Assembly (NCBI GenBank): GCA_034231615.1
Contig: CM067322.1
Location: 50,784,456 to 50,848,455 of the forward strand
Direction of reading: 5' to 3'
Origin: Meghimatium bilineatum
Taxonomy: Eukaryota; Mollusca; Gastropoda; Stylommatophora; Philomycidae
DNA length: 64,000 nucleotides
Shown: positions 11,660 to 24,300 of the stretch, in pieces
Position numbering within the stretch: position 1 is the stretch's first letter
Layout: each line of letters begins with the position of its first letter
The notes under the pieces: model-generated
The model's input: only the letters and a program-made list of their open reading frames with translations
Database searches by the model: none
What the model was told of the DNA's origin: nothing
Translations under genes and position numbers: made by a program

Positions 11660-13110
11660 ATTGTGTAGAAAACGCTTGACCAGTACACAATCTTGATGAG
11701 ATTGCCACACATTATGAATACTTTAGCCTCATTGTCAATGAGGAGTTTATCGATTTGCAGCTAATCATACAAATTTGTATGTAACATAATGCAAAGAACA
11801 AGCAAATTTGTATGTAACATAATACAAAGAACAAGCAAGGAAAGGAGACATGGTGGACACCTGTAACTGCCCGCAAGATAATATTTAAAAAAAATATTTA
11901 TATTATGATGGGCATGTTTGTTTCGCGTTTGATCCATCACGGATATCCGTGCGATTTCCGCCGGGAGCGTGATTACGTTGTGCCACCGTTATGTGCCTTG
12001 TAGGCCTAGCACATCCGATTTCGGCATGCCTTGACAATTCAGGTGGGCTACCCTTAGCCTGTGACAGCCTCTATATCTGTCTCCAGGCAGGCGTAGTGGC
12101 GACTCTTCGCCCAGACGATTTTTTGTTCTCGTCTGACTCGCACGAGGTGTTCCACTGTCTATGAACTTGCCTCATGTAATTGGACGTGCTGTGCCTGTGC
12201 CCATTGGGTACTGAACCGTTTTCTCATCCGTGAGCCTGGTTCCTTAAGGGGAAGAATTCAACAGAGGAGTTGGACCCTGACTCTTTCGCCCTCTTAGCCG
12301 AGGTGTCATTCACCGACATCGTGTACCCCTTGTCCAAGTTCGAGACTCACACCACGCGTTTGAGAGCAAGGCGTTCTCGAGCTGAGCGTCCTTGTCCCAA
12401 TAGCGCCTGAGCCCATCAGGTACTGAACCCTTTCTCTCTTCAAGTGTTTTTCCGGTGTAGGAAAACCTGACAGTAGAGTTGGGCCAGGGCTAAATCGTTG
12501 TCCCTTTTGTGCCTGAGCCCATCGGGTACGGAACCCTTTCTCTCTGCAAGTGTACTTCCGGTATAGGAAACCTTGACAGTAGAGTTGGACCAGGACTACC
12601 ATCGTTGTCCCTTTGTTGCCTAAACCCATCGGGTACAGAACCCTTTCTCTTCGCGAGCATATTTCCGGTTTAGGAAGGCTCGACATTAGAGTTGGATTAG
12701 GTCTTCTTGCTTTACCAGACGCCAATGAATGGGTCTGGGTCTCTGCCTGTAAGGAACACAAGTAACTAGAAGCTCTATTCGAGCTGACGGAGCTTGTAGT
12801 TCCCCTTTACTAGAGACTTTTCACTTTCTATTTGCAGTTCGCGCTGCCCTCTAGCGCTGTTCTGCCCTTTCATTGTACTCTGTATGAAATCTATTTGTCT
12901 CTCGCCATGCATCTACTTTTACGATGATGGGCATAAATTATCTGCCTGAGTATGGCATGTATTGGACTACAGATGTTCAATGTTTCAGGAATATCAACCT
13001 GTTTGGGAAAAAGAGATTTGAGAAAATATCTCATTATTTTCATCTCAATTACCTCACCATTAGTACAACAAAGTGCAAAAAATGTTTTCCCCCATATTAT
13101 GGTGTTTTGA
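11660..13110 (+). pseudogene. piggyBac-like transposase fossil, split by R element
   Basis: Plus strand: YFSLIVNEEFIDL and NHTNLYVT (about 11720-11790), then RWWTPVTARKIIF and NIYIMMGI up to 11915. After the inserted retroposon it continues INYLPEYGMYWTTDVQC then KRFEKISHYFHLN (12930-13050). This follows the order of PGBD/piggyBac transposases (T/N-LYA, W-PxT, MG-I--LP---DYWSTD, SRDRFE-I---LHF). A 33-34-bp tandem duplication at about 11765-11832 repeats the TNLYVT segment and adds stops. Only part of the N-terminal half is visible. Confidence 0.78.
11905..12934 (-). mobile_element. R retroposon, 5'-truncated copy 1, 11-bp TSD
   Basis: About 1.0 kb between ATGATGGGCAT at 11905-11915 and 12924-12934. 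Minus-strand orientation with the (CAAA)-type end at the left (GTTTGTTTCGCG). GC-rich against its surroundings, with three tandem ~107-bp internal units (12415-12720). It interrupts the piggyBac fossil. The open frames in it are not shared in frame between copies, so I regard it as non-coding. Confidence 0.88.
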
Positions 13111-13520
13111 CAGTTTATTTAAAAAAATATATAAGTATTAAATTATTTCTGAAATAGTTTCATGCGAGACTTCATTTTTCTGTTGATCTGCCAAATCTGA
13201 GTGTGATAAGACAGTTTTAAAGAAAATGCATTTTGAAAATCATTATATTGACAATTTGGTGGAGTTGTTCCCCTTGTCTTAGTGATTTTGGGGGGGGGGG
13301 GGAGTGATAATAGGGAAATATTTTAGTGGGAAAGTGTTAATATTCTCTGTTCAGTTTTCTAGTCCTGACAACATGGAGGCTTTATTTGTCTTTTCAAGTA
13401 TGGTAAAAGTGAGCATAAACATGACATCATAACATGGAGATGTCATTAACATACGACAATGGTATATAATGTACAATAGTAATGGAATTAACATACATCT
13501 CCACCATGTGCAGCAACACC
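13111..13520. other. no gene; poly-G tract
   Basis: AT-rich sequence with a run of 13 G at 13290-13302. No gene recognised. Confidence 0.4.
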
Positions 13521-14352
13521 AGCTGGTGTAAGTTCTTCTTCTTCTTTCGTTCACTTGAAACATGTCTATATCTGTAATTTTGTCTCCTTAATAAAACTCA
13601 GTCTTTTGTAGTTCATACAGTGTCCCATAGAGTTTTGATTCCAGTGTTGTTTCCTCTGGCCAATATGTCTGCCTCAGCGTTTCATGCTCAGAACACTCTT
13701 GAAGTATATGTTTGGCACTCTGTGCTGCCTGTCCACATGTACACATGGCTGTGTTGCCAATCTTGAACTTTGTATACATGTGACTGCGGAGTCGGTTGTG
13801 TCCTGTTCTGAGACGTAGAATTATAACTTGTTCTGGTCTGTTCGTAATATGATAGTCATCTTGTGTTGGTGTTTGTGGCTTTCTTATTGACTTGATCATC
13901 TGTTTTTTCTGATGGTAGGTGATTGGTATATCTGGTTGGTCTTCGGCAGCACCTTCCTTAGCCAGTTGGTCTGCTTTTTCATTTCCTGGTATTCCACAGT
14001 GAGAGGGTATCCACTGCATGGTTACCCTATACTGGTAAGACAATTCGCTAAGTAGTTTTTTCAAGTCTGTTAGTTTTTCAGACTGGAGAGCTTGAAGCAT
14101 TGACCTTGCATCTGTCAGGAATACCACAGGCTGTAGGTCAGAGTTGGAGTTCAGCAGTTTTTTAGCTGCCACACTAATTGCCTGGATTTCTGCATCATAA
14201 TTATTGCAGAATTTTCCTGTCTGTGTTCTGATTGTATCTCTAGGCTTGTGTGGATATTCTATATATACTCCTGCACCTCCATTCCTCACAGCATTCTGTG
14301 CTGACCCATCTGTGTATACTCTGACCCATATATCTTGTGAGCTGGTGTAAGT
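13521..14352 (-). mobile_element. LINE family A RNase H copy with 13-bp TSD
   Basis: Insertion 13534-14339, minus strand, 5'-truncated, flanked by AGCTGGTGTAAGT at 13521-13533 and 14340-14352. The RNase H frame is open from 14289 to 13588 (233 codons: MRNGGAGVYIEYPHKPRD, WIPSHCGIPGNEKADQL, ending with a Cys/His segment CTCGQAAQSAKHILQEC). Its 3' tail is (GAA)n. Nearly identical to 9061-10300, so both are fairly recent. Confidence 0.93.
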
Positions 14353-14887
14353 GAAATATCCTATGCTATTTCTTATATCATTTAAATTACCAAACTAATA
14401 TGTTCATAATATCGTCTATAAAACATGTCAATCTCACGCTATCTGCTAGGCCTAATGATCCTACACTTCAGAAAAGTTGTGAAGCCAGAGATGATTGTAA
14501 CATAATGGGGTTGTATTCAATTTCCTTCACGATTCCTTTTTTTACACATACGCTAAAAAAACAACTGCTGCCTCAAATTCTCAGTCTTCTGGAACTGGAA
14601 AACAATATCTGCATCCGTGAAACCAAGAAACTTGTCATCGGAATAAAAAAATGAAACCAAGAAACTTATCAGAATAAAAAAAATATTCCTAACAAATTGC
14701 TGCCATTTCTAACTATTTTGATGAATTGCAGAAAATGATTCGCATAATTGTATCAGACATCACCCTGCTTAGAATAGTAGCGGTAATAGTAGTAAATATG
14801 TCTAATTCCACTTCCCATGTTGCCCAGATATATGACATTACACTCATTAATTCTTCATTGAAAGAAGTGCATCAGGTGGAATGTTCT
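14353..14887. other. no recognised feature
   Basis: AT-rich sequence between two mobile elements. A short duplication (AAACCAAGAAACTT) occurs near 14620-14665. Confidence 0.4.
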
Positions 14888-15072
14888 GACTCCAGCTGTT
14901 CTTCTTCTTCAGCATTCATTCTTAAACTCCCAATGGATCTCTCCTATAGCAGGACAATGGTCCTACTAAATTTCCAGTAAGATGTAGTCCAGAGAATGGA
15001 AATGCGCTGTGTTGCCGTTTTATTTGTGCCAATGGCCCAACACATCCGTCTTTGGCGGGACTCCAGCTGTTC
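14888..15072 (-). mobile_element. S element with 14-bp TSD
   Basis: 157-bp S copy (14902-15058), minus strand, flanked by GACTCCAGCTGTTC at 14888-14901 and 15059-15072. Confidence 0.9.
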
Positions 15073-15231
15073 AAAATACCATTACTGTTGCAGAATTTTG
15101 CACCTACAACATGTTAACGGTTAATGACGTTCTAAAAAGATTTTTAAAAATAGAAACACCCTTATAAATTTAAACTTAAAAAATTATGCAAAGACCGGGA
15201 GATCCTGTAAATAAGCTGGGGAAAAATTATC

Positions 15232-15328
15232 TCACCTTTTCCTTTTCAACCTCTCATAATCACGTGGGTCCATTGTCAGAATTTGTTTCCTCTCTGGAAC
15301 ATGATTGACCAATTTGCTTCTTTCTCGT
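15232..15328 (-). CDS. DDX52: DDX52 last recognised exon
   Basis: [16 protein letters not shown] ... [12 protein letters not shown] then TGA at 15234-15232. Acceptor TTTTACTTTCAG. The same bases read AAAAG|GTGAGA, a good donor, so the TGA may be the true stop or may be spliced away to a further exon that I did not find. The basic C-terminal tail fits the family. Confidence 0.8.
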
Positions 15329-18300
15329 CTGAAAGTAAAATTTTGGTTAACGAAATACATATCACAATATTTAAAAAAACTTTTCTTGGATAACATTTAC
15401 TTGAAGTTCATATGTTTATGGGTTTCTTCTACACTTTTCATCTCTACTTTTTTGTCAGGACATTTTTACTTTAAACAAAGAAGGCAACCATCCTTTTTCA
15501 ATGTTTTTATCCCTACTTGAATAGTGTGTCTGCCTCAGGTGATGAAGTTCATGATTTCATTTCAGCCACAGGCAAATAAACATCTGGACCAGGAAGTAAT
15601 TACAATATTATCATCATTATTGCAAGGTAGCATATCCTGAACACAGACTTTCAGAGCAGTCATAACAGTCCAACACAGCCTTTCAAAACTCCTACCAATT
15701 TTGAGCTAATCTTCCTGTGAGTGTCATATTCAAGTGGTCTCTGATATTTTGTGTGAATCTCCTTTGTAGTCTACCTCTTTTTGTTGCCGTGGCATCATTA
15801 TCTCAATTATAGCCTTTTCTAGATGATATGGCCAAAATATTGCAATTTTCTGGAGAGAATTTTGCTATTTAACCAGCATCCTGTGACAAAATACTATATG
15901 TAATATTGCCTTGAAAATTATTATCACAAATAAAAACGCTGAGTTGACTGATACGCCCAAAATAGGATATGCTGCCTACTTCGTTACAATGAAACATATC
16001 CGACTCTGAAAATTCTCTATATAAAAGGCTTCATTCATTGTAGATGTAGTGATAACATTGTACTATATAGAACAATGTTGTTTGTCCATCACAAGTGATG
16101 ATGACCATTTGTTACATCCACTTTTGAAAATTCAATTTTAGTTATGTCCTTGATTATGAGTTCGTAGATGGCTAATGAGCCCTATTCGAGCTGTAAATGT
16201 GCTTGGATAGTTCGGACATGGAATGACGACTGTAGATGGATCTTGGTCTATCCGTGACTTTCTAGCTGCTCTCCGCTGTTGAGTTGCTGCATTTCTCTTC
16301 TTTTCACAAGATGATGCGCTCTTTTTTATTTTAGAACGCCATGTAGATCTATTTTGTGCAAGTTCTTCCTATGTATCGTGGTCTATTTCAAAGGCTTTCA
16401 GAGAGCTCTTTAACGAGTCCATGTAGCACTTCCTTTGGCCATCTTGAGATCTTATACACTTCTCTAGCTCACCATAGAGAAGTATCTTTGGCAGATGATG
16501 GTCTGGCATACGCACCAAATGAACAATATATATATACATACAAACAGCCTGGCACATAATAAACATTATCATCATAAATCAATTGAACCAAGTTTTTAAA
16601 GAACATCAACATCATGTGCTGCACCAACTGAGACAATCATGAATCTCCACAACTCTTTATTTCCAGTATCATTTATCAGGCTTGTTGTTGACTCTTTGCC
16701 ATGCCATGTCAGACTATATAATTTCTCTCAATATCATCCTCCTTCTATACTATTCTCCATTTGAAACTATTTTCTCCAGAGCTTCCTGTCTCATAACGGT
16801 TCCAAAAAAATTAAAATGGGGTGGATGGAATCCATCATAGAGGCAAAGTGGCTCACAACATGACCAGTCTTTTGACTGGAACATTTGTTTACATCCTTGG
16901 AGCCAAAGTGAAGTTCAGCATAACCAGTATGTAATTGGTGGGGAACAAGCACAGTGAACTCTATCTTAGCTTAGAGCAGTGCATAGTAACAAAATCACTT
17001 CTGGATGGTGTGACAGTTATTTTCTGGCTCTGGTCCTTGGTGGGTAGAAATACAAAGACATCCCAGCAAAATAATTGAAAAGCAACCAACTTTATGAAAA
17101 AAAAACCCAGCAAATTCATCGCACAACACCAAAATTTTTCAGAACACTTACAAGTATACAGTTTTCTTATCAATAATTATACACTGGAATATGAAAAATA
17201 TTTCATAAAATTGTTGTTTTCAAAACTCTTACCTGCCAGGTTTTTTAATAGCTATCATATAGTCGGGAACAGGGCATCCAGCCTGGCGAATCATGTTTGC
17301 AATACTGAAAATATGAAATATTCTTGTTATATATTTACCTTCAACTATTTCTTTATAATAGCACAAAACACTTAGTATAAATATTTCAATTGCTTTATGT
17401 ATATATTTATTTATAGTTCACCATAAATTATGAGCTATGGCCCTCTTGCATCCTCTCACACAATTTTTTATTGGGAGTATTTAACAGCTTTATTTCACAC
17501 CTAGAAGGCAAACTTTCAGCAGTATACAATGCTTAGAGAAGAAGCACCCTACTCCGAGAGGGTAAAAATATAATTCTATAGATGAAGTATTATAGGGTTT
17601 ACACTTGAGGAAAGGCTCACGACATAGACATGCAATCTAATTCTAGAGATTTGCTTTTGTATTGTGGCTGGTTTGGTGGGCCTGTTGGTGAGATCTTCAT
17701 AATATGGCTGCATGTATATATTATAGCTTTCTTCCAATTTCACCAAAAATTGCTTCATGATAGGTTGAAAATTGGGAGGGGATTAATAATAATCACATAA
17801 GCACCCTTCAAAATCCAAAAAATTAACTCTTTAAATATTTTGTTATGAAAACAATATATAGATTAGACATATCTTAGAGTCATAGATTTGACAATTTGTT
17901 TTCATTTTTAGGACCACTACAGCCAAGAATAGAAAATAAAAAACTAAGTATGTCATGTCATATTTATAAATAGCAAAAAAAAATTCTAAATGCTCAACAA
18001 GTTGATAATTATATAAAAATAGTACATATTTAAGATCTAATCCAATGTGAAAGATAATTTAAAATCTACCTTCGTAGATTCACTTTGTCAGACTCGGTAA
18101 AAAAAGTGACAGCACTGCCTTGTCGACCTGCTCTGCCAGTACGTCCTAAGTGACAAAATAATATTTCATATATTTTAGAATGTTATATATGTAATTAAAA
18201 AAAATAACTTCTAAAAGTCCATTCATAGTTGTGATGGTCATCATGTCTGTCCACTGCCTTCTGTCGCTGACAATCATTTATGATAATAACAAAATAAATA

Positions 18301-21300
18301 GCTAATGCAATATAAAAAGAAAAACATTAAATCACTTTAGTGTAAAGTGAAAAGAACGAAAAACGCAAACAGTTACAGGGCGTCTATAATCTAAGACGGC
18401 AGGTATTATAATGAGAAAAGATCATATAGTACAGCGATGGTCAGAATATATCAAATAACTTTATGATAACAATAGACCCGGATAAACATACATGATAATG
18501 GCGAGGGTCCATCAATATTCGCAGCAGAAGTAAGGGAGGCCCTAAGACATGAAATATGGCAACGCCCCAGACAGTATCATATTAGAGGAATTAGTAGCTT
18601 CAAGTGACCTAGGAGTTGAAATAACCACAAAATTGCTGAATGACGTATATAATAGTGGACATCCAATGACTTAATGAGATCCATATTTATAGTCTTACCT
18701 AAGAAACCAGGGACCACAGAATGTGAAGAACACCGTACAATCAGCCTCATGAGCCAAATAAAAATGGAAAATGAATTATATTTTGAGAACAATAATAGAG
18801 ACGTCTATAGAGGTAAAAGCATATCTGTACCTGTTTTATAGACTACACACACAAATATTGGATAAAGTTAAACGTAGTGAAGTTATACACATGCTAGAGA
18901 ATTTGAACATCGATAGTAAGGATTTGAGAATCATCAAGAACATGTACTGGCAACAAACAGCAGCAATAAGAGAAGGAAATCAATTTGGCCCTTTTCAACA
19001 CACAAAAAAAACAAGGAGTTAGACAGGTTGTGTACTTTCACCAGACTTGTTCTATTTATACAGTGAAAACATAATGTGTTATATCCCACTGAATATCAGT
19101 GGGATATAAGCGAATATCAGTGAGATATAATGTGTGGAAAACATAATGCGTTAATATCACAGGAATATCAGTGGGAGGACACAACATAAATAATTTGAGA
19201 TATGTGGATGATACTGTTCTGATTGCTAAAAGCGAGGAAGACCTTCAAGATTTAATTAATGTAGAAGTCACAGAAAGTAAAGAGAAAAAGGTTCGTCTTC
19301 ATAAAACTAATGTGGAGGTGTTGAAAGGTTCAAATGAAAACATACCTTAATCAATAATATAAGAAAAAGACAATCTTGATTTTTTTGCCACTTCATGAGA
19401 CAGGGAGGTTTGAAGAACATAGTAACAACATGTAAGATTATAGGCAACAGAGACAGAGGGCAGCAAACTGAGAAAATATTAGTTTGACAACTGGCACAGC
19501 AGGGAAACAACAACGATCTTGACAGATAATGCTGGAGATAGAGAGCTGCGGGTGTAATAATTTAAGCCTATCATATATCTATTGTGTATTCCCAAGTGTT
19601 GTCATAGCTTCCACACTTGCAGTTGGGAGTAGGTGAAGGAAATAGTCTGCATTTCAGAGCCGGATGTGTTGCTCTGGTTGAGGTGTTGTCATGCTTATTC
19701 AGGATAGTCTTGATGTTGTCTATCCACCCTTTTCTAAGTCTGCTCTTGGCTCTGTATCCTGATTCCATCTTGTTATAAGCTCTTATGGGAAGTTGATCGT
19801 TCATCCTCATATGTCCAAACCATAATATCAGTTGTATCTCTGTGTATTCAATATAAAACACTGTATCCTGTATAAAACACAAAATTAGTAGCATATCCTA
19901 TTCAGGTTGTTGGCTGCAGTGATTTTCTAGGCCGTATTTACATTCATGGACTATATATAAAGTCCTAGAATTCATTGTCTGTTCACCAAAACTGTTAAAA
20001 ATTTGTGTCTACTTTCATGACGGCATATGTGCAAAGATACTGTTTGATGACACTAGACAGTTTTGTAGTAAAGAGTGGCGTTAACCAGGAGTGTGTTTGC
20101 TCTCCAACCCTTTTTGGAATTATATTCATACTGCTTCTAAAACATGTTCTTTAAATGGTGAAATCTTAATCCGCACTCTTCAATTTAGTATGGCTCAGAG
20201 CAAAGATGAAAACATCAGAAAAAACTCTATCAACTCCTTTTCATTGTTGATACTGCACCTATGACACAGTGAGGCAACTTAATAATCCCAGTTTAACAAC
20301 AAGGCCAGCGCATGCGACGTGTTCTCTATGACAATAAGCACCATGTAGACTGTAGTTCCCTAACACAATGAAGGTAACTGGCCACCCCACCTAACAGATG
20401 TAGCGGCTTAGTACATAGTTATTTTCATTCATGAGGGTAGGTGCCATGGACCTACCTTTTACCTAGACTGTGGTTATGTGTCAAGTTTATGGCATCACAG
20501 TATCTGTTGATCTATAATATCAACAAGCATCAAATTAAATGGCAACCTATTAAAACAATTTGACAACTTTTGTTACCTATGCTCCTCCGACGATGGATGT
20601 GTCGGGTCATTGGTACAAATAAAAGGACGGCACAACAAATTTCCACTCTCTGGATTACATCCTACTGGAAATCTAGTAGGATCATTGCACTGCTACAAGA
20701 GAGATCCAGTGGGAGTTTGAGAATGAACGCAGAAGAAGTTACCTATGCTCCACAATTACACCCACTCCTGGGGTGCAAAGGGAACGCATTGCTCTAGGCA
20801 GACCCAGGGTTAGCAGATAACCAAGATCCCAAATGTACCTCCACGCGGTGCACCCTGGAAACAGAAATACAGCAGCTCGGGCTGATTCTGGCCAAATCAT
20901 TTGGGGATCGTGTCCGAGAATGTGGAGGTAGCAGATGGAAAGAGATTTGACTACACAAGAGACAGACAATATCTCCGACACCACTAGCATCACCACATAT
21001 AGCGACACTGTCAACATACAGTGAAGCTAGTCAGTCCAGTCTGAACATTGGAGGGGTGGCCAATGTAAAATGCACGTAAAGGTAGATGCATGGCGAGAGA
21101 CAAATAGATTTCATACAGAGTACAATGAAATAATGAAAGGGCAGAACAGCGCTAGAGGGCAGCGCGAACTGCAAATAGAAAGTGAAAAGTCGATAGGAAA
21201 GGGGAACTACAAGTTCCGTCAGCTCAAATCGAGCTTCTAGTTACCTGTGTTCCTTACAGGCAGAGACCCAGGCCCATTCATTGGCGTTTGGTAAAGCAAG

Positions 21301-24300
21301 AAGACCTAATGCAACTCTAATGTCGAGCCTTCCTAAACCGGAAATATGCTCGCGAAGAGAAAGGGTTCTGTACCCGATGGGCTTAGGCAAGAAGGGGACA
21401 ACGATAGTAGTCCTGGCCCAACTCTACTGTCAAGGTTTCCTATACCGGAAGTACACTTGCAGAGAGAAAGGGTTCCGTACCCGATGGGCTCAGGCACTAT
21501 TGGGACAAGGACGCTCAAACGCGTGGTGTGAGACTCGAACTTGGACAAGGGGTACACGATGTCGGTGAATGACACCTTGGCTAAGAGGGCGAAAGAGCCA
21601 GGGTCTAACTCCTCTGTTAAGTTCTTCCCCTTAAGGAACCAGGCTCACGGATGAGAAACGGTTCAGTACCCAATGGGCACAGGCACAGCACGTCCAATTA
21701 CACGAGGCAAGTTCATAGACAGTGGAACACCTCGTACGAGTCAGATGAGCAAAAATCGTCTGGGCGAAGAGTCGCCACTACACGTGCCTGGAGACAGATA
21801 TAGAGGCTGTCACAGGCTAAGGGTAGCCCACCCGAATTGTCAAGGCATGCCGAAATCGGATGTGTTAGGCCTACAAGGCGCATAACGGTGGCACAACGTA
21901 ATCACGCTCCAGGCGGAAATCGCACGGATATCCGTGATGGTTACAATGGAGCGAACGCAAAACAAACAAACAAACACCCACTCCTTATTAGGTGATGAAA
22001 TAAATACATGCACAGGAAATACATCTACCAAATTTGGCACATTATCCAAACATGCCTGGAAAAACTGAAAGCTAAGAAAGATACAGATCTATCAAGCACA
22101 TGTATTGAGCACACTGTATTATGGCTTCAAAACATAAACTGAATACTTGAAAAATTAGAGGAGACATGACAACTTTCATCTAAGATGTCTCAGTAACATC
22201 ATGAACATTAAATGGAAAGATAAAGCTAGGAAATAATGAGGTGCTATTTGATGATATGTTACCATCTACAATGAAAATATTTAATAAAAAATAGACTGCA
22301 AAGGCTGGGTCACAATTTTCAGAACAGGATGCATCACATATTGAGAATAGTAATTTGATGGTAGTCCAATGAACTCACTAATATTAATTTATGTTTCAAA
22401 TGTTAGCATAGGCATGTGTCAACAAAAGACTTCCATCATCATCATTACCAATGTTTGAAATGGTGGCTCTATTTGATAATGTTTCATCAGATAGACATCA
22501 AGACCATACATAAATTACCTATTCTGTGAATGTAGCTGACAGAACTGAGAGGAAAATCATAGTTGATAACCAGATTGACTCCCTTGAAATCAATTCCACG
22601 TCCCAACAGTTCAGTACATATGAGAACCCATACTTGTCCTGTACGAAATTTCTTTATCACAGTGTCTCTTTGTTCTTGTGGTCGGTCTGAGTGTATGACA
22701 TCAATGTTGATGCCATCGTACATGAGCTCTGTATAAAGTTGCTTGGCTCGTTCCTTTGATTGAACAAACACAAGCACTGGTGGAGATATGCCCTGCAGTA
22801 GATAAGACAAATTAAATAATAAACATTTCATATAAATTGGATAGGCATGCGGTTGCGTCTGTGGGTCTCATGACCCACTAGACAAACCACTCATGCAGGA
22901 GAAAACCTTAGATAACATGACATTGTATTGAGGCTCTCTTATGGAAGCTTTGTAGCATATCATCTGTACAATTATTTACCCCCCCTGAGTAGAAGGCTCC
23001 TTTAATAGGCTTTGCACTAAGCCGAAGTCTCCTGGGTATGAAAGAAAGCTCAGAAAATCACCCACTGCACATTGGAAGTAAGAGCTAATCACTCGAGATT
23101 CCAGGGGTTCTCAATCTATTAATCAAATCAATATAAATTGGATAAGTCAGATATGACGGGCAATTGGCACAAATAAAATGGCAGCACAATACATTTGCGT
23201 CCTCTGGACTACATCCTGCTGGAAATTTGGTAAGACAATTATCCTGCTATAAGAGAAATCCAGTGGGAGTTGTAGAACGAAACAAAATAATTATGTAAGT
23301 AATATTAAAATATAATTGAGAGTACTTCTAGCATTGAAAATTATCATTTCTGATCTGGAATATAACTTTTAGTGATCTTATCATGGAATGTGATGTCCTA
23401 CAAATATTTTCTCATATTGTGCAATATCACTTTAATACCCAGATGATAATTTTGGTTTAAAAGCACACAATGTTACAAGGCAAAATTAAAAAAATTATCA
23501 GTTTCAAACTTATTGACATTAAAAGGTAAGATAATAAAAGTTCAAACAAGGACAATTTATGGAGTTGTCAAAACTCTATGTGATCTATTGCGCATCACAA
23601 AAAAAGTCAGCTAATACAATGTCATAACAGAGTTAACTACAGTAATGTTATAACAAAGTCAGCTCAAGTAATGTCACAACAAAATCAGCTAATGTAATGT
23701 CACATCGTCATCATCAAGTGCCATATCTGCAACAAAGGTTGGCTGCAACGTATCTCCAATATCCCGTCTCTTGTCTTGGTGGTGCACTCTGCTAGACTGT
23801 AACCTGTCAATCGTGTGATGTTACTCTCCCACTTGTATCTCTGCCTACCTCTTGCTCGCGTCACTTTGACTTTACCCTCAAGTAAGGTCTTCAATAAGGT
23901 GTCATGTTTTTAATGTGTCCAAAATATTTTATTTGTCTGATCTTTATTTATTTTAGTAGTTCTTTCTTCATATTAAGTGTTTTTAGTCACAGCTGTCAAC
24001 TAATGTAATGTCACAAAATCAGCTAATATAATGTCACAATAAAGTGAGCTAATGTAATGCCTGAACAAGTGAACTAATGTAATGTCAGAACAAAATCAGT
24101 TAATATGTCACAAGTCATCTAATGTAATGTCAATATAGAAGTAACCTAATGTACATGGCTCACCTCCCTGACAAGGTTTCTGAATGCTATTAACTTTCCA
24201 TCTTCATCTCCAGTAAAAACCAGTTTCTGCTGAACTGTGTTAATTGCTGTATTCCTGCAGAACAATATAGGTATATAAGTATTTTTGTGTATCAAAACAG

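Noticed and set aside
12306..12761. 151-codon minus-strand open frame in R copy 1, and shorter ones in copies 2 and 3
   Set aside because: The frames differ between copies and follow the ~107-bp repeat. No domain is present, and the element is better read as non-coding.
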